The notes under the pieces were generated by a model. The model saw only the letters and a list, made by a program, of their open reading frames with translations, was not told the DNA's origin and searched no databases. 36,401 nt of DNA from Pseudomonas sp. CHM02 (GTDB lineage: Bacteria > Pseudomonadota > Gammaproteobacteria > Pseudomonadales > Pseudomonadaceae): assembly GCF_000612585.1 (NCBI RefSeq), contig NZ_JFCA01000065.1:1-36401 (forward strand), written 5' to 3'. This document shows, in pieces, positions 15,783 through 23,618 of this stretch; within the stretch, counting starts at the first letter, position 1; every line of letters starts with the position of its first letter. Both the position numbers and the translations under genes were made by a program.

Positions 15783-17006
15783 TCACGACCAGTCGTGGCG
15801 CGGTGGCTTGGCGCCATTGAGCAACCAGTTGCCCACCACGTGGTACTTCCAGCGCACCGGGTCGTGCAGGGTGTGCACCCGTGCGTTGCGCCAGTGGCGG
15901 TCGAAGTTGTGCTTCTTCAAGGTCGAGCGGGTGCCGCCCAGTTCGAACAGCTTATTGCTGGCTTCGATGGCGATTTCGGTGGTGAGCACCTTGGCGCGTG
16001 CGACGGCCAGGGACGCATGCGCGACCGTGTCTTCATTCGGCGCCGGGCGGGCGGCGTCGAGCGCACGACCGGCACGGCCCAGCAGCGCTTCGGCGGCTTC
16101 CAGGCGAATGTCCAGGGCGCCGACCTGAATGATGGTCAGCGGGTCCTCGCTGGCTTTTTCCACCCCGGCGTCAATCCACGGGCGAGCGAATTGCTGGACG
16201 AACTGCACGGTGTCACGCAGGGCGGCACGGGCGATGCCGGCGTCGATGGCGGCGGTGGTCAGTTGTGCGAAAGGACCGGCCAACGTGGGGGAATCGTAGG
16301 ATTTGTGCGTGGGAAACAGATTGAACGCTGGCACCCGCAGATCCTGTGCCAGCACGGTCCCGCTGGAGGTGGTGCGCTGGCCCATGCTGTCCCAATCGTC
16401 AACCACCACCAGCCCGGCAGTGCCGCGCGGGACGAAGGCCAACTGCGCATTCTGCTGTTCATCCAGCGCCAGCACTGCCAGCCAGTGGGCATACAACGAA
16501 CCGGTGCAATAGCCCTTGCGCCCGTTGATCACATAGCCGTCGCCTTCGCGGCGAATGGTGGCCTGGATATCCTGCACGTTCTTGCCGCCGGTTTCCGACA
16601 GCGCATTGGCAAACCGATGGCCTTGCAACGCCAGGCCAAAGAAATGTGCCTGTTGCTCGGACGTGCCCTGCAGACGGATGTCTTCCAACAGGCAGTAGTG
16701 GTTCTGCGGGATCTGCCCCAGGGACGGGTCGGCGGCCGAGATAATCGCGATCACCTGCGCCAGCACCGCGTAGGACACCTGCGCACCGCCAAACTCGCGT
16801 GGAACGCTGATGCCCCACAGGCCACTGTTGGAATACAGGTCCACCACGTCGGCAGGCACCTGGCGGGTGCGATCGCGCTCGGCGTCCTGCTCCAGGAGAA
16901 CAGCGGCGACACGATGTGCAACCGCAATCGCCTCGGCTTCGTCGCGGATCACTGCGGCATGGGGGGTGTGGATCGGGTAATCGGCAGATACAGGCAGTAC
17001 AGACAT
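15783..17006 (-). CDS. sfnB: SfnB-family sulfur-acquisition monooxygenase (acyl-CoA dehydrogenase fold)
   Basis: A 407-residue flavin-dependent protein of the acyl-CoA-dehydrogenase superfamily. The N-terminal helical domain includes SGLWGISVPREFGGAQ, the beta domain includes YVINGRKGYCTGSLYAHW and WDSMGQRTTSSGT, and the C-terminus STLKKHNFDRHWRNARVHTLHDPV carries the same ending as MsuC. SfnB proteins are linked to dimethylsulfone/sulfone use in Pseudomonas; the exact substrate is not fixed by sequence. It is the first gene of a leftward operon with permease and binding-protein genes. A sigma-54 promoter lies 36-51 bp upstream, consistent with activation by SfnR encoded 2.5 kb away. Confidence 0.8.
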   Translation of the reverse strand: MSVLPVSADYPIHTPHAAVIRDEAEAIAVAHRVAAVLLEQDAERDRTRQVPADVVDLYSNSGLWGISVPREFGGAQVSYAVLAQVIAIISAADPSLGQIPQNHYCLLEDIRLQGTSEQQAHFFGLALQGHRFANALSETGGKNVQDIQATIRREGDGYVINGRKGYCTGSLYAHWLAVLALDEQQNAQLAFVPRGTAGLVVVDDWDSMGQRTTSSGTVLAQDLRVPAFNLFPTHKSYDSPTLAGPFAQLTTAAIDAGIARAALRDTVQFVQQFARPWIDAGVEKASEDPLTIIQVGALDIRLEAAEALLGRAGRALDAARPAPNEDTVAHASLAVARAKVLTTEIAIEASNKLFELGGTRSTLKKHNFDRHWRNARVHTLHDPVRWKYHVVGNWLLNGAKPPRHDWS

Positions 17007-17041
17007 ACAACGCTCTCAGGCGAATGGTTTGCCAGAGGTAT

Positions 17042-17057
17042 TGCAGCTTCTGTGCCG
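17042..17057 (-). promoter_or_regulatory. Sigma-54 (-24/-12) promoter of sfnB
   Basis: On the minus strand CGGCAC-AGAAG-CTGCA has the invariant GG and GC separated by 10 bp and two mismatches to TGGCAC-N5-TTGCA. The predicted start is near 17031, about 25 bp before the sfnB ATG. Confidence 0.65.
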
Positions 17058-17130
17058 GGTCCAAAACCGCTGTTTTGGCCGTAAAAACCCGCCCAGGTCC
17101 GCTTATGGCGCAGCAAACTGCCTGTTCGCT

Positions 17131-17144
17131 GTTGCCTGGCAAAC
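17131..17144. promoter_or_regulatory. GTTGCC-TGGCAAAC dyad, candidate SfnR enhancer for sfnB
   Basis: The imperfect dyad lies about 88 bp upstream of the sfnB sigma-54 promoter. It shares TTGCC/GGCAA half-sites with the pair of dyads at a similar distance upstream of msuE. Only one copy is clear here. Confidence 0.45.
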
Positions 17145-17233
17145 ACCTCGTCGGTTGCCCGCAGGCCCCGCCATACGTGGCCTATAGTGAAAAGGCCGTG
17201 CCTCCACAACCACAACAACCCAAGGAGAACGAT

Positions 17234-17695
17234 ATGAGCGTTAAACCCATTCCCGAGGGTTTCCACAGCGTCACGCCCTACCTGGGCGTCGAAAAAGCTG
17301 CCGAAGCCATCGAGTTCTACAAGAAAGCCTTTGGCGCCATCGAAGCCATGCGCCTGGACATGCCCGACGGTAGAGTTGGCCACGCCGAGCTGCGCATCGG
17401 TGACTCGCCGATCATGCTGGGTTCACCCTGCGATGAAAGTGCGTTTGGCAGCCCGCGTGATGGCCACACCAGCGTCGGTTTACATGTGTATGTCAACGAC
17501 GTCGACGCGCAATACAAACAAGCCATCGCAGCCGGTGGCACACCGATCTCCGAACCCAAGGACCAGTTCTACGGCGATCGCTCCGGCACGCTGAAGGATC
17601 CATTCGGCCATGTGTGGTTCCTGGCCACCCACAAGGAAGACCTGACCGAAGCGCAGATCCGGGAGCGTGCGATGGAGATGTTCAAGCAAGCCTGA
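17234..17695 (+). CDS. VOC-family protein (PhnB/YdeE-like glyoxalase fold)
   Basis: A 153-residue vicinal-oxygen-chelate protein of paired beta-alpha-beta-beta-beta modules. Landmarks are VTPYLGVEKAAEAIEFYKKAFGA, GRVGHAELRIGDSPIML, VYVNDVDAQYKQAIAAGGT and the C-terminal GDRSGTLKDPFGHVWFLATHKED. The family includes glyoxalase, dioxygenase, resistance and isomerase enzymes; the PhnB-like subgroup is mostly uncharacterised. Metal-ligand candidates are in the H-A-E and G-H-V-W strands. AAGGAGA precedes the start at 17234. It is divergent from sfnB and followed by a REP hairpin, so it appears monocistronic. No substrate can be named. Confidence 0.88.
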   Translation: MSVKPIPEGFHSVTPYLGVEKAAEAIEFYKKAFGAIEAMRLDMPDGRVGHAELRIGDSPIMLGSPCDESAFGSPRDGHTSVGLHVYVNDVDAQYKQAIAAGGTPISEPKDQFYGDRSGTLKDPFGHVWFLATHKEDLTEAQIRERAMEMFKQA

Positions 17696-17700
17696 GCCTT

Positions 17701-17800
17701 TGTAGGAGCGAGCTTGCTCGCGAAAAACGCCATGACAATGCCTGCATTCAGGAGGCCGGCGTTATCGTTGACCTTCTTCGCGAGCAAGCTCGCTCCTACA
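17701..17800. repeat. REP-type element with perfect 24-bp terminal inverted repeats
   Basis: The left arm at 17701-17724 begins TGTAGGAGCGAGCTTGCTCG. The right arm at 17777-17800 is its exact reverse complement, ending GCTCGCTCCTACA. About 52 bp separate the arms. This is the common Pseudomonas REP doublet arrangement, here between the VOC and dehalogenase genes. Confidence 0.9.
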
Positions 17801-17893
17801 TCACACTTCATGAACAACCCCTCCACGTTTTCGCCCTTGCCCCGAACGCCGTGTGATTCCAGGATGCAAGCAATTACAAAGAGGAGTCATTCC

Positions 17894-18769
17894 ATGTTCG
17901 CCGGATTCCAGAAAGACCAGTGCCACGTCAACGGCGTGGACATCAGCTACCGCAAAGGCGGTACAGGTCCCGGTCTGCTCCTGTTGCACGGGCACCCGCA
18001 AACCCACTTCATCTGGCACAAAGTCGCCGAACGACTGGCTGAACACTTCACCGTGGTGGCCGCCGACCTGCGCGGCTATGGCGACAGCAGCAAGCTGCCG
18101 GCCAATGACGACCACTCCAACTATTCAAAACGCGAAATGGCCCGGGACGGCGTCGAGCTGATGAACGCCTTGGGCTTCGCACAGTTCTCGGTGCTGGCCC
18201 ATGACCGTGGCGCCCGCGTGGCCCATCGCCTGGCCCTGGACCATCCGGCCGCCGTGCAGCGCATGGTGCTGCTGGACATCGCCCCTACCCTGTCGATGTA
18301 TGCACAAACCGACGAAGCCTTCGCCCGCGCCTACTGGCACTGGTTCTTCCTGATCCGCCCGGCGCCGTTGCCGGAAGCCTTGATCGAAAGCAACCCGGAG
18401 CTGTACCTGCGCAGCGTGATGGGCAGCCGCAGCGCCGGGCTCAAGCCGTTCACCGATGAGGCCTTCGCCGAGTACCTGCGCTGCCTGAAACTGCCAGGCG
18501 CCGCCACTGGCATCTGCGAGGACTACCGTGCTGCCGCCGGTATCGACCTTGAGCACGACCAGGCGGACATCGACGCCGGCCATCACCTGCACCTGCCGTT
18601 GCTGGTGATGTGGGGCGCCGAAGGCACCGTCGGCCGCTGTTTCGAGCCGCTCAAGGAATGGCAGAAAGTCGCCACCGATGTGCGCGGCAAAGCCTTGCCG
18701 GCCGGCCATTACATCGCCGAAGAAGCCCCCGAGTTGCTGCTGGGCGAAGTCCTGACCTTCCTTCGCTGA
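17894..18769 (+). CDS. Haloacetate (fluoroacetate-type) dehalogenase, alpha/beta hydrolase
   Basis: A 291-residue alpha/beta hydrolase that hydrolyses haloacetates to glycolate. Aligned by eye on the Rhodopseudomonas fluoroacetate dehalogenase, the whole catalytic set is present: nucleophile D104 in HDRGARVAHR, carboxylate-binding R105 and R108, acid D128, base H272 (GHYIAEEAPE), and the fluoride-binding trio H149, W150 (YWHWFF) and Y211 (EDYRAAAGIDLEHD). The oxyanion loop is HGHPQTH. The start at 17894 follows GAGGAG; the longer frame upstream runs through the REP element. dctA follows 100 bp later. Activity on fluoroacetate rather than only chloroacetate is a prediction. Confidence 0.87.
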   Translation: MFAGFQKDQCHVNGVDISYRKGGTGPGLLLLHGHPQTHFIWHKVAERLAEHFTVVAADLRGYGDSSKLPANDDHSNYSKREMARDGVELMNALGFAQFSVLAHDRGARVAHRLALDHPAAVQRMVLLDIAPTLSMYAQTDEAFARAYWHWFFLIRPAPLPEALIESNPELYLRSVMGSRSAGLKPFTDEAFAEYLRCLKLPGAATGICEDYRAAAGIDLEHDQADIDAGHHLHLPLLVMWGAEGTVGRCFEPLKEWQKVATDVRGKALPAGHYIAEEAPELLLGEVLTFLR

Positions 18770-18804
18770 ACCACTCAGTAACCCCGTGACCTGACCCACC
18801 CGCC

Positions 18805-18828
18805 TCGCAGGCTGCCAATGGCCTGCGA
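18805..18828. repeat. Short REP-like hairpin upstream of dctA
   Basis: TCGCAGGC (18805-18812) and GCCTGCGA (18821-18828) form a perfect 8-bp stem with an 8-nt loop. There is no T-run. It sits between the dehalogenase stop and dctA. Confidence 0.45.
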
Positions 18829-18869
18829 CGGGTTCGCTGTGCCCCAAGAAACGTACCGAGATAATAACA

Positions 18870-20183
18870 ATGACAATCAGAAAACTGCTGGGAACCCTGT
18901 ATATCCAGGTGCTCATCGCGATCGCGCTGGGCGTGTTGATCGGTCATCAATGGCCGCAGATCGGCATCGACCTCAAGCCCCTCGGTGATGGTTTTATCAA
19001 GCTGATCAAAATGATCATCGGCCCGATCATCTTCTGCACGGTGGTCTCCGGCATCACCAGCATGCACGACGTGAAACAGGTGGGCCGGGTCGGCGGCAAG
19101 GCGCTGCTGTACTTCGAGGTGGTCTCGACCATCGCCCTGTTGATCGGAATTCTCGCCGCGCACCTGCTGCACCCAGGCGTGGGCTTCAATATCGATGTGA
19201 AGACCCTCGACAGTTCGGCCATCGCCGGTTTTGTCGGCCAGGCCGAGCATGGCGAAGGCATCACCGGGTTCCTCTTGCATGTGATCCCCGCGACGTTCTT
19301 CGATGCGTTCTCCAAAGGCGAAATCCTGCCGGTGCTGTTCGTCTCCGTGTTGTTTGGCGTCGGCCTGGTGATGGTCGGTGAAAAGGGCCGGCCACTGGTG
19401 GGCGTGATCAATCAGGCCAGCGAAGTGTTTTTCCGCATCGTCGGCATCATCAGCCGAGTGGCGCCGATCGGTGCCTTCGGCGCCATCGCTTTCACCATTG
19501 GCAAATACGGTGTCGGCTCGTTGCTGCCGCTGCTGAAGCTGGTCGGCACCTTCTATATCACTGCGTTTTTCTTTATTGCCGTGGTGCTGGGCAGCATCGC
19601 CCGCTACGCCGGGTTCAGCATTTTCAAGTTGATGGGCTACATCAAGTCGGAGCTGTTGATCGTGCTCGGCACCAGCTCGTCGGAGTCGGCGTTGCCGCAA
19701 TTGATCCAGAAACTCGAAAGCCTGGGCGCCTCCAAGGGGGTGGTGGGCATCGTGGTGCCGACCGGCTACACCTTCAACCTCGACGGCACCAACATCTATA
19801 TGACCCTGGCGGTGCTGTTCCTGGCCCAGGCCACCAACATCCACTTGCCACTGGAGCAGCAGTTGACCCTGTTGGCGGTGGCCATGCTCACCTCCAAGGG
19901 CGCGGGTGCGGTGGTCGGCGCGGGCTTCGTGGCGCTGGCCGCCAGCCTGGCGGTGGTGCCGACGGTGCCGGTGGCGGCGATGGTGTTGATCCTCGGTGTC
20001 GATCGCTTCATGGCCGAATGCCGCTCGCTGACCAATATCATCGGCAACGCCGTGGCTGCCCTGGTGGTGGCCGCCTGGGAAGGTGAGCTGGACCGCGAAA
20101 AAATGGCCCCCATCGCGCTCAAGCGTGGCCGCCATGCACGGGCTGCCGCTGCGGCGGCCCAAGCCAAGGTGGCTGCCGAGTAA
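18870..20183 (+). CDS. dctA: C4-dicarboxylate/proton symporter DctA
   Basis: A 437-residue inner-membrane transporter of the DAACS (glutamate-transporter-like) family that takes up succinate, fumarate and malate. Clear motifs are FIKLIKMIIGPIIFCTVVSGI near the N-terminus, the serine-rich re-entrant loop LGTSSSESALPQL, the TGYTFNLDGTNIYMT motif that binds substrate and cation, and RFMAECRSLTNIIGN near the end. Its length is close to E. coli DctA (428). It has a long alanine-rich tail. The LysR gene downstream (same strand) is separated by about 77 bp. Pseudomonads often carry several dctA paralogues; this one may serve a special organic acid given its neighbours. Confidence 0.9.
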   Translation: MTIRKLLGTLYIQVLIAIALGVLIGHQWPQIGIDLKPLGDGFIKLIKMIIGPIIFCTVVSGITSMHDVKQVGRVGGKALLYFEVVSTIALLIGILAAHLLHPGVGFNIDVKTLDSSAIAGFVGQAEHGEGITGFLLHVIPATFFDAFSKGEILPVLFVSVLFGVGLVMVGEKGRPLVGVINQASEVFFRIVGIISRVAPIGAFGAIAFTIGKYGVGSLLPLLKLVGTFYITAFFFIAVVLGSIARYAGFSIFKLMGYIKSELLIVLGTSSSESALPQLIQKLESLGASKGVVGIVVPTGYTFNLDGTNIYMTLAVLFLAQATNIHLPLEQQLTLLAVAMLTSKGAGAVVGAGFVALAASLAVVPTVPVAAMVLILGVDRFMAECRSLTNIIGNAVAALVVAAWEGELDREKMAPIALKRGRHARAAAAAAQAKVAAE

Positions 20184-20260
20184 GCGACAACACCCGGCGT
20201 GCCGGAAGGCGCGCCCAACCGGTGCTATTCTGGCGGCTCATGCCGCCACGCCTGTTTCTG

Positions 20261-21175
20261 ATGACCAATAAGAAAGATACCGTGCCCCTACCCGAAGACC
20301 TGCGGGTGTTCCTGACCGTGATCCGCAAGGCCGGCTTCGCAGCGGCAGCCGATGAACTCGGGCTGTCGCCTGCGTATGTCAGCAAGCGCATCCAGATCCT
20401 CGAAACCACCCTGGCCACCCGACTGCTGCATCGCACCAGCCGGCGCATCGCCCTGACCGAAGACGGCGAGCGGGTGCAGCGCTGGGCTGTGCGCATCCTC
20501 GAAGACTTCCAGCAACTCTCCGATGAGCTCTCCGACGCCCATGACAGCCCCCGTGGGCGCCTGCACCTGTGCAGCAGCTTCGGCTTCGGCCGCAACCATG
20601 TGGCCCCGGCCCTGTCGCTGCTGGCAGAACAATACCCGGACCTGGAAATCCGCCTGGACCTGTTCGACCGCGTGGTGGACATCGTCAGCGAAGGCTTCGA
20701 CCTGGAGATCCGCGTGGGCGACGACATCCCCGGTCAGCACATCGGTCGCCGGCTGGTGAGCAACCGCCGCGTGCTGTGCGCCGCACCGGCTTATCTGCAG
20801 CGCCGTGGCACACCGCAACACTTGAGCGACCTGGAACAGCACGATTGCCTGGTGCTCAAGGAGCGCGATAACGCGTTTGGCATCTGGAACCTGGAACGCG
20901 ACGGCGCCCAGGAAAGCGTGCGCGTGCGTGGGCCGCTGTCGTCGAACAATGGCGAGATTGTGTTGCAGTGGGCACTGGATGGGCGCGGGGTATTGCTGCG
21001 TTCGATGTGGGATGTGAAGCCGCTGCTGGAACAAGGCAAGCTGGTGCAGGTACTGCACGGTTATACCCAGAGCGCCAACGTGTGGGCGGTGTACCCGACA
21101 CGCCTGGCGTATTCCGGGAAGCTGCGCGCCTGCGTGGAATTCCTGCAGGAGCATTTCAAAGGGTTGTCGATTTAG
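20261..21175 (+). CDS. LysR-family regulator (DmlR/TtuA-like)
   Basis: A 304-residue LysR regulator. The helix-turn-helix is at about residues 10-65 (LRVFLTVIRKAGFAAAADEL, then SPAYVSKRIQILETTLATRLL), and the effector domain includes GFDLEIRVGDDIPGQHIGRRLVSNRR. This subgroup (DmlR, TtuA) controls use of malate, tartrate and related hydroxy-acids, which agrees with flanking dctA and the hydratase-type leuCD pair. The start is uncertain: ATG at 20261 gives the family length, ATG at 20240 would add seven residues, and neither has a strong ribosome-binding site. An extended -10 (TGCTATTCT, 20223-20231) lies just upstream. The effector is unknown. Confidence 0.87.
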   Translation: MTNKKDTVPLPEDLRVFLTVIRKAGFAAAADELGLSPAYVSKRIQILETTLATRLLHRTSRRIALTEDGERVQRWAVRILEDFQQLSDELSDAHDSPRGRLHLCSSFGFGRNHVAPALSLLAEQYPDLEIRLDLFDRVVDIVSEGFDLEIRVGDDIPGQHIGRRLVSNRRVLCAAPAYLQRRGTPQHLSDLEQHDCLVLKERDNAFGIWNLERDGAQESVRVRGPLSSNNGEIVLQWALDGRGVLLRSMWDVKPLLEQGKLVQVLHGYTQSANVWAVYPTRLAYSGKLRACVEFLQEHFKGLSI

Positions 21176-21194
21176 ATGTGTAGACCCGATCAAC

Positions 21195-21283
21195 TGTGGG
21201 AGCTGGCTTGCCTGCGATAGCGGTGGGTCAGCTACAGATGCATCAACTGACAGTCCGCCATCACAGGCAAGCCAGCTCCTACA
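21195..21283. repeat. REP-type doublet between convergent genes
   Basis: TGTGGGAGCTGGCTTGCCTG (21195-21214) and CAGGCAAGCCAGCTCCTACA (21264-21283) are inverted copies with one mismatch across about 49 bp. They lie between the stops of the LysR gene and leuD. Confidence 0.88.
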
Positions 21284-21299
21284 TTGGGATTGAGGTGTG

Positions 21300-21914
21300 T
21301 CAGTTGAGCCAGGGGTTGGCTTGCAGGTGGCGGCGTTCGAAGGCCTTGATCTCGTCACTGCGCTGCAAGGTACTGCCGATGGCGTCCAGGCCGAGCAGCA
21401 GCGCAGTCTTGCGCAGGGTGTCGATCTGGAACGGGATCACCTCGCCGTCCGCCAGGCGAATCTGCTGGGCTTCAAGGTCGACACTGATCTGCGCCTGATC
21501 CGCCTGGCTGATCGTCTGGCCCAACCGCTGCAGCACCGCCTCGTCCAGGGTGATCAACAACACCCCGTTACGCTGGCAGTTGTCATAGAAGATCCCGGCG
21601 AAGCTGCTGCCGATCAACGCGCGGATGCCCATCTGCTTCAGGCCCCACACTGCATGTTCACGGCTGGAACCGCAGCCGAAGTTCGGCCCTACCACCATGA
21701 AACTTGCGCCCTGCCAGGCCGGCTGGTTCAGCACGAACTCAGGGTTGGGCTCGCCGGAGGGCAAGAAGCGCAGGTCGAAGAACAGCCCCCGGTCCAGGCC
21801 ACTGCGGTCGATGCCCTTGAGAAACTGCTTGGGCATGATCACATCGGTGTCGATGTTGGCCGCCAGCATCGGCGCGGCCTTGCCGGTGACGAGGGTGAAC
21901 GGTTGCAGGCTCAT
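21300..21914 (-). CDS. leuD: Isopropylmalate isomerase-type small subunit
   Basis: A 204-residue swivel-domain protein of the aconitase/LeuD family. Landmarks are the N-terminal ANIDTDVIMPKQFLKG and the substrate-loop motif FGCGSSREHAVWGLKQMG, followed by FAGIFYDNCQRNG. With LeuC it would dehydrate/rehydrate a 2- or 3-substituted malate. Its start overlaps the leuC stop by 4 bp, so expression is coupled. No leuB or leuA lies nearby, and the neighbours are dctA and a hydroxy-acid-type LysR gene. It may therefore be a dedicated isomerase for another acid (citramalate/methylmalate class) rather than the leucine-biosynthesis copy. That is inference. Confidence 0.87.
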   Translation of the reverse strand: MSLQPFTLVTGKAAPMLAANIDTDVIMPKQFLKGIDRSGLDRGLFFDLRFLPSGEPNPEFVLNQPAWQGASFMVVGPNFGCGSSREHAVWGLKQMGIRALIGSSFAGIFYDNCQRNGVLLITLDEAVLQRLGQTISQADQAQISVDLEAQQIRLADGEVIPFQIDTLRKTALLLGLDAIGSTLQRSDEIKAFERRHLQANPWLN

Positions 21915-23329
21915 GGGCGCGCTCCAAAGTGGCGGATGTCAGTGAGGTGGCCGGTAATGGCAGCGGCGGCGACCATCGCCGGGCTCATCAGGTGAGTGCG
22001 TGCACCCGCGCCCTGGCGGCCTTCGAAGTTGCGGTTGGTGCTGGAAGCGCAGCGGTCGCCGGGGGCCAGCACATCGTCATTCATCGCCAGGCACATCGAG
22101 CAGCCCGACTGGCGCCATTCAAAACCGGCGTCGATAAAAATCGCCGCTAACCCTTCGGCTTCGGCCTGGTCGCGCACTTCGGTGGAGCCCGGCACGATCA
22201 TCGCCCGTACGTGGTCGGCCACGTGTTTGCCGCGCACGACACTGGCGGCGTCGCGCAGGTCCTCGATGCGGGCATTGGTGCAGGAGCCGATAAACGCATG
22301 GCTGATGACGATATCGCTCAGCGGCATGCCGGCTTCCAGGCCCATGTAGTTGAGGGCGCGGCGCATGTCCTGGCGCAGGATCAGGTCGCTGACGTCCTGC
22401 GGGTCGGGCACGCGGGCGCCGATGGGCGCGGCCTGGTCGGGGCTGGTACCCCAGGTGACCATGGGCTCCAGGGCGGTGGCGTCGAGTTGCACCTCTTGGT
22501 CGAACACCGCGTCGGCATCCGAATGCAGCTGGCGCCAGCCTACCAGCGCCTGCTCCCACAACTCGCCTTGTGGCGCGCGCGGCTTGCCCTTGAGGTAGGC
22601 GAAGACTTTTTCGTCCGGCGCCATGAATGCGCCCCGCGCACCGGCTTCCACCGCCATGTTGCAGATGGTCATGCGCGCCTCGACGCTCAGCGCATCGATG
22701 GTGGAGCCGCGAAATTCGATGGCATACCCCGTGGCGCCGGACGCGCCGATTTTGCCGATCAGCGCCATGATCACGTCTTTGGAGGTCAGGCCTGGCGCCA
22801 GGTCGCCGTCTACGGTCACGCGCAGGGTCCTCAGGCGCTTGTAGACCAGCGTCTGCGAGGCCAGCAGGTGTTCGATCTCCGAGGTGCCGATGCCGAAGCC
22901 GAAGGCGCCGAGGGCACCGTAGGTGGTGGTGTGGCTGTCACCGGCGGCAATCACCATGCCGGGCAGGATGAAACCCTGTTCCGGGGCGATCACATGCTCG
23001 ATGCCCTGGCGCTTGTCGAGGATGTCCAGCAGTTCGATGCCAAAGTCCCGGCAGTTCTCCGCCAGGTAGGACACTTGCCGCGCACCGCCCGCATCCGGCA
23101 TCGCCGCGATACGCGTGGGCGTGGTGGGGTTCACATGGTCGACCACGGCCAATGCCGTGCCTGGGCGCCATACGGTGCGCCCGGCCTCGCGCAAGCCACT
23201 GAAGGCCTGGGGGCTGGTGTATTCGTTGATCACCTGGCGGTCTATATAAAGCAGGACATGGCCCTGGTCATCCAGGGGGCACACCGTGTGGGAATCGATG
23301 TGTTTGTCGTAGAGGGTTCTGGCAGTCAT
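21911..23329 (-). CDS. leuC: Isopropylmalate isomerase-type large subunit (4Fe-4S)
   Basis: A 472-residue aconitase-superfamily protein near the LeuC length. It begins with TLYDKHIDSHTVCPLDDQGHVLLYIDRQVINEYTSPQ and has GDSHTTTYGALGAFGFGIGTSE. The three cluster cysteines are seen in GSCTNAR and GCSMCLAMN. The start at 23329 is preferred over a GTG five codons earlier because CAGGA lies just ahead of it. It shares a 289-bp divergent gap with fpvG, which carries the fpvG promoter. As with leuD, the missing leuB suggests a role outside leucine synthesis, but true leucine function cannot be excluded from the sequence. Confidence 0.87.
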   Translation of the reverse strand: MTARTLYDKHIDSHTVCPLDDQGHVLLYIDRQVINEYTSPQAFSGLREAGRTVWRPGTALAVVDHVNPTTPTRIAAMPDAGGARQVSYLAENCRDFGIELLDILDKRQGIEHVIAPEQGFILPGMVIAAGDSHTTTYGALGAFGFGIGTSEIEHLLASQTLVYKRLRTLRVTVDGDLAPGLTSKDVIMALIGKIGASGATGYAIEFRGSTIDALSVEARMTICNMAVEAGARGAFMAPDEKVFAYLKGKPRAPQGELWEQALVGWRQLHSDADAVFDQEVQLDATALEPMVTWGTSPDQAAPIGARVPDPQDVSDLILRQDMRRALNYMGLEAGMPLSDIVISHAFIGSCTNARIEDLRDAASVVRGKHVADHVRAMIVPGSTEVRDQAEAEGLAAIFIDAGFEWRQSGCSMCLAMNDDVLAPGDRCASSTNRNFEGRQGAGARTHLMSPAMVAAAAITGHLTDIRHFGARP

Positions 23330-23506
23330 TTTTCCTGGGCTCACTTTTGTAGGCGCTCACTCAACGGCATGAGCCCATCCTACGCAGCCTCACCGCCCCA
23401 TCAATGGCGCCAGGGTGATGGCTTGGAACATGTTTCGTGTTCGATCGAGGCGTTGAAACGCCCTGAATGTGAACCTGAAACATTTTCTTTCATATCCGGG
23501 TTAGGG

Positions 23507-23551
23507 ATTTCTCATTCTCATCCGTCTTAATTTAGATACAGCCCGTCGCGT
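23507..23551 (+). promoter_or_regulatory. Candidate Fur-like motif and PvdS-type promoter of the fpv operon
   Basis: TAATT (23528-23532), 16 bp, then CGT (23549-23551) differs by one base from the TAAAT-N16/17-CGT iron-starvation box used by PvdS-type ECF sigma factors. Just upstream, TCTCATTCTCATC (23511-23523; GATGAGAATGAGA on the other strand) resembles half of a Fur box. Both are short and should be treated as candidates. The remainder of the 23330-23618 gap shows no gene. Confidence 0.42.
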
Positions 23552-23618
23552 CAGCAAAAGCTACGACTGGCCTTTTCCGGGCCTTCACTGCCCCCCTCCG
23601 ATCAAGACCCTCATTCAC

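Noticed and set aside
15627..17084. Long plus-strand open frame across the sfnB region
   Set aside because: It is a shadow of sfnB and the permease gene on the minus strand. It has no domain or start signal.
17155..17188. TTGCCC / TATAGT as a sigma-70 promoter of the VOC gene
   Set aside because: The spacer would be 22 bp, too long for a normal sigma-70 promoter; only the -10-like hexamer is convincing.
18651..20162. Open frame of about 500 codons antisense to dctA
   Set aside because: Its composition (His, Gln and Asp rich) is what the complement of a GC-rich gene gives. dctA is unmistakable on the other strand.
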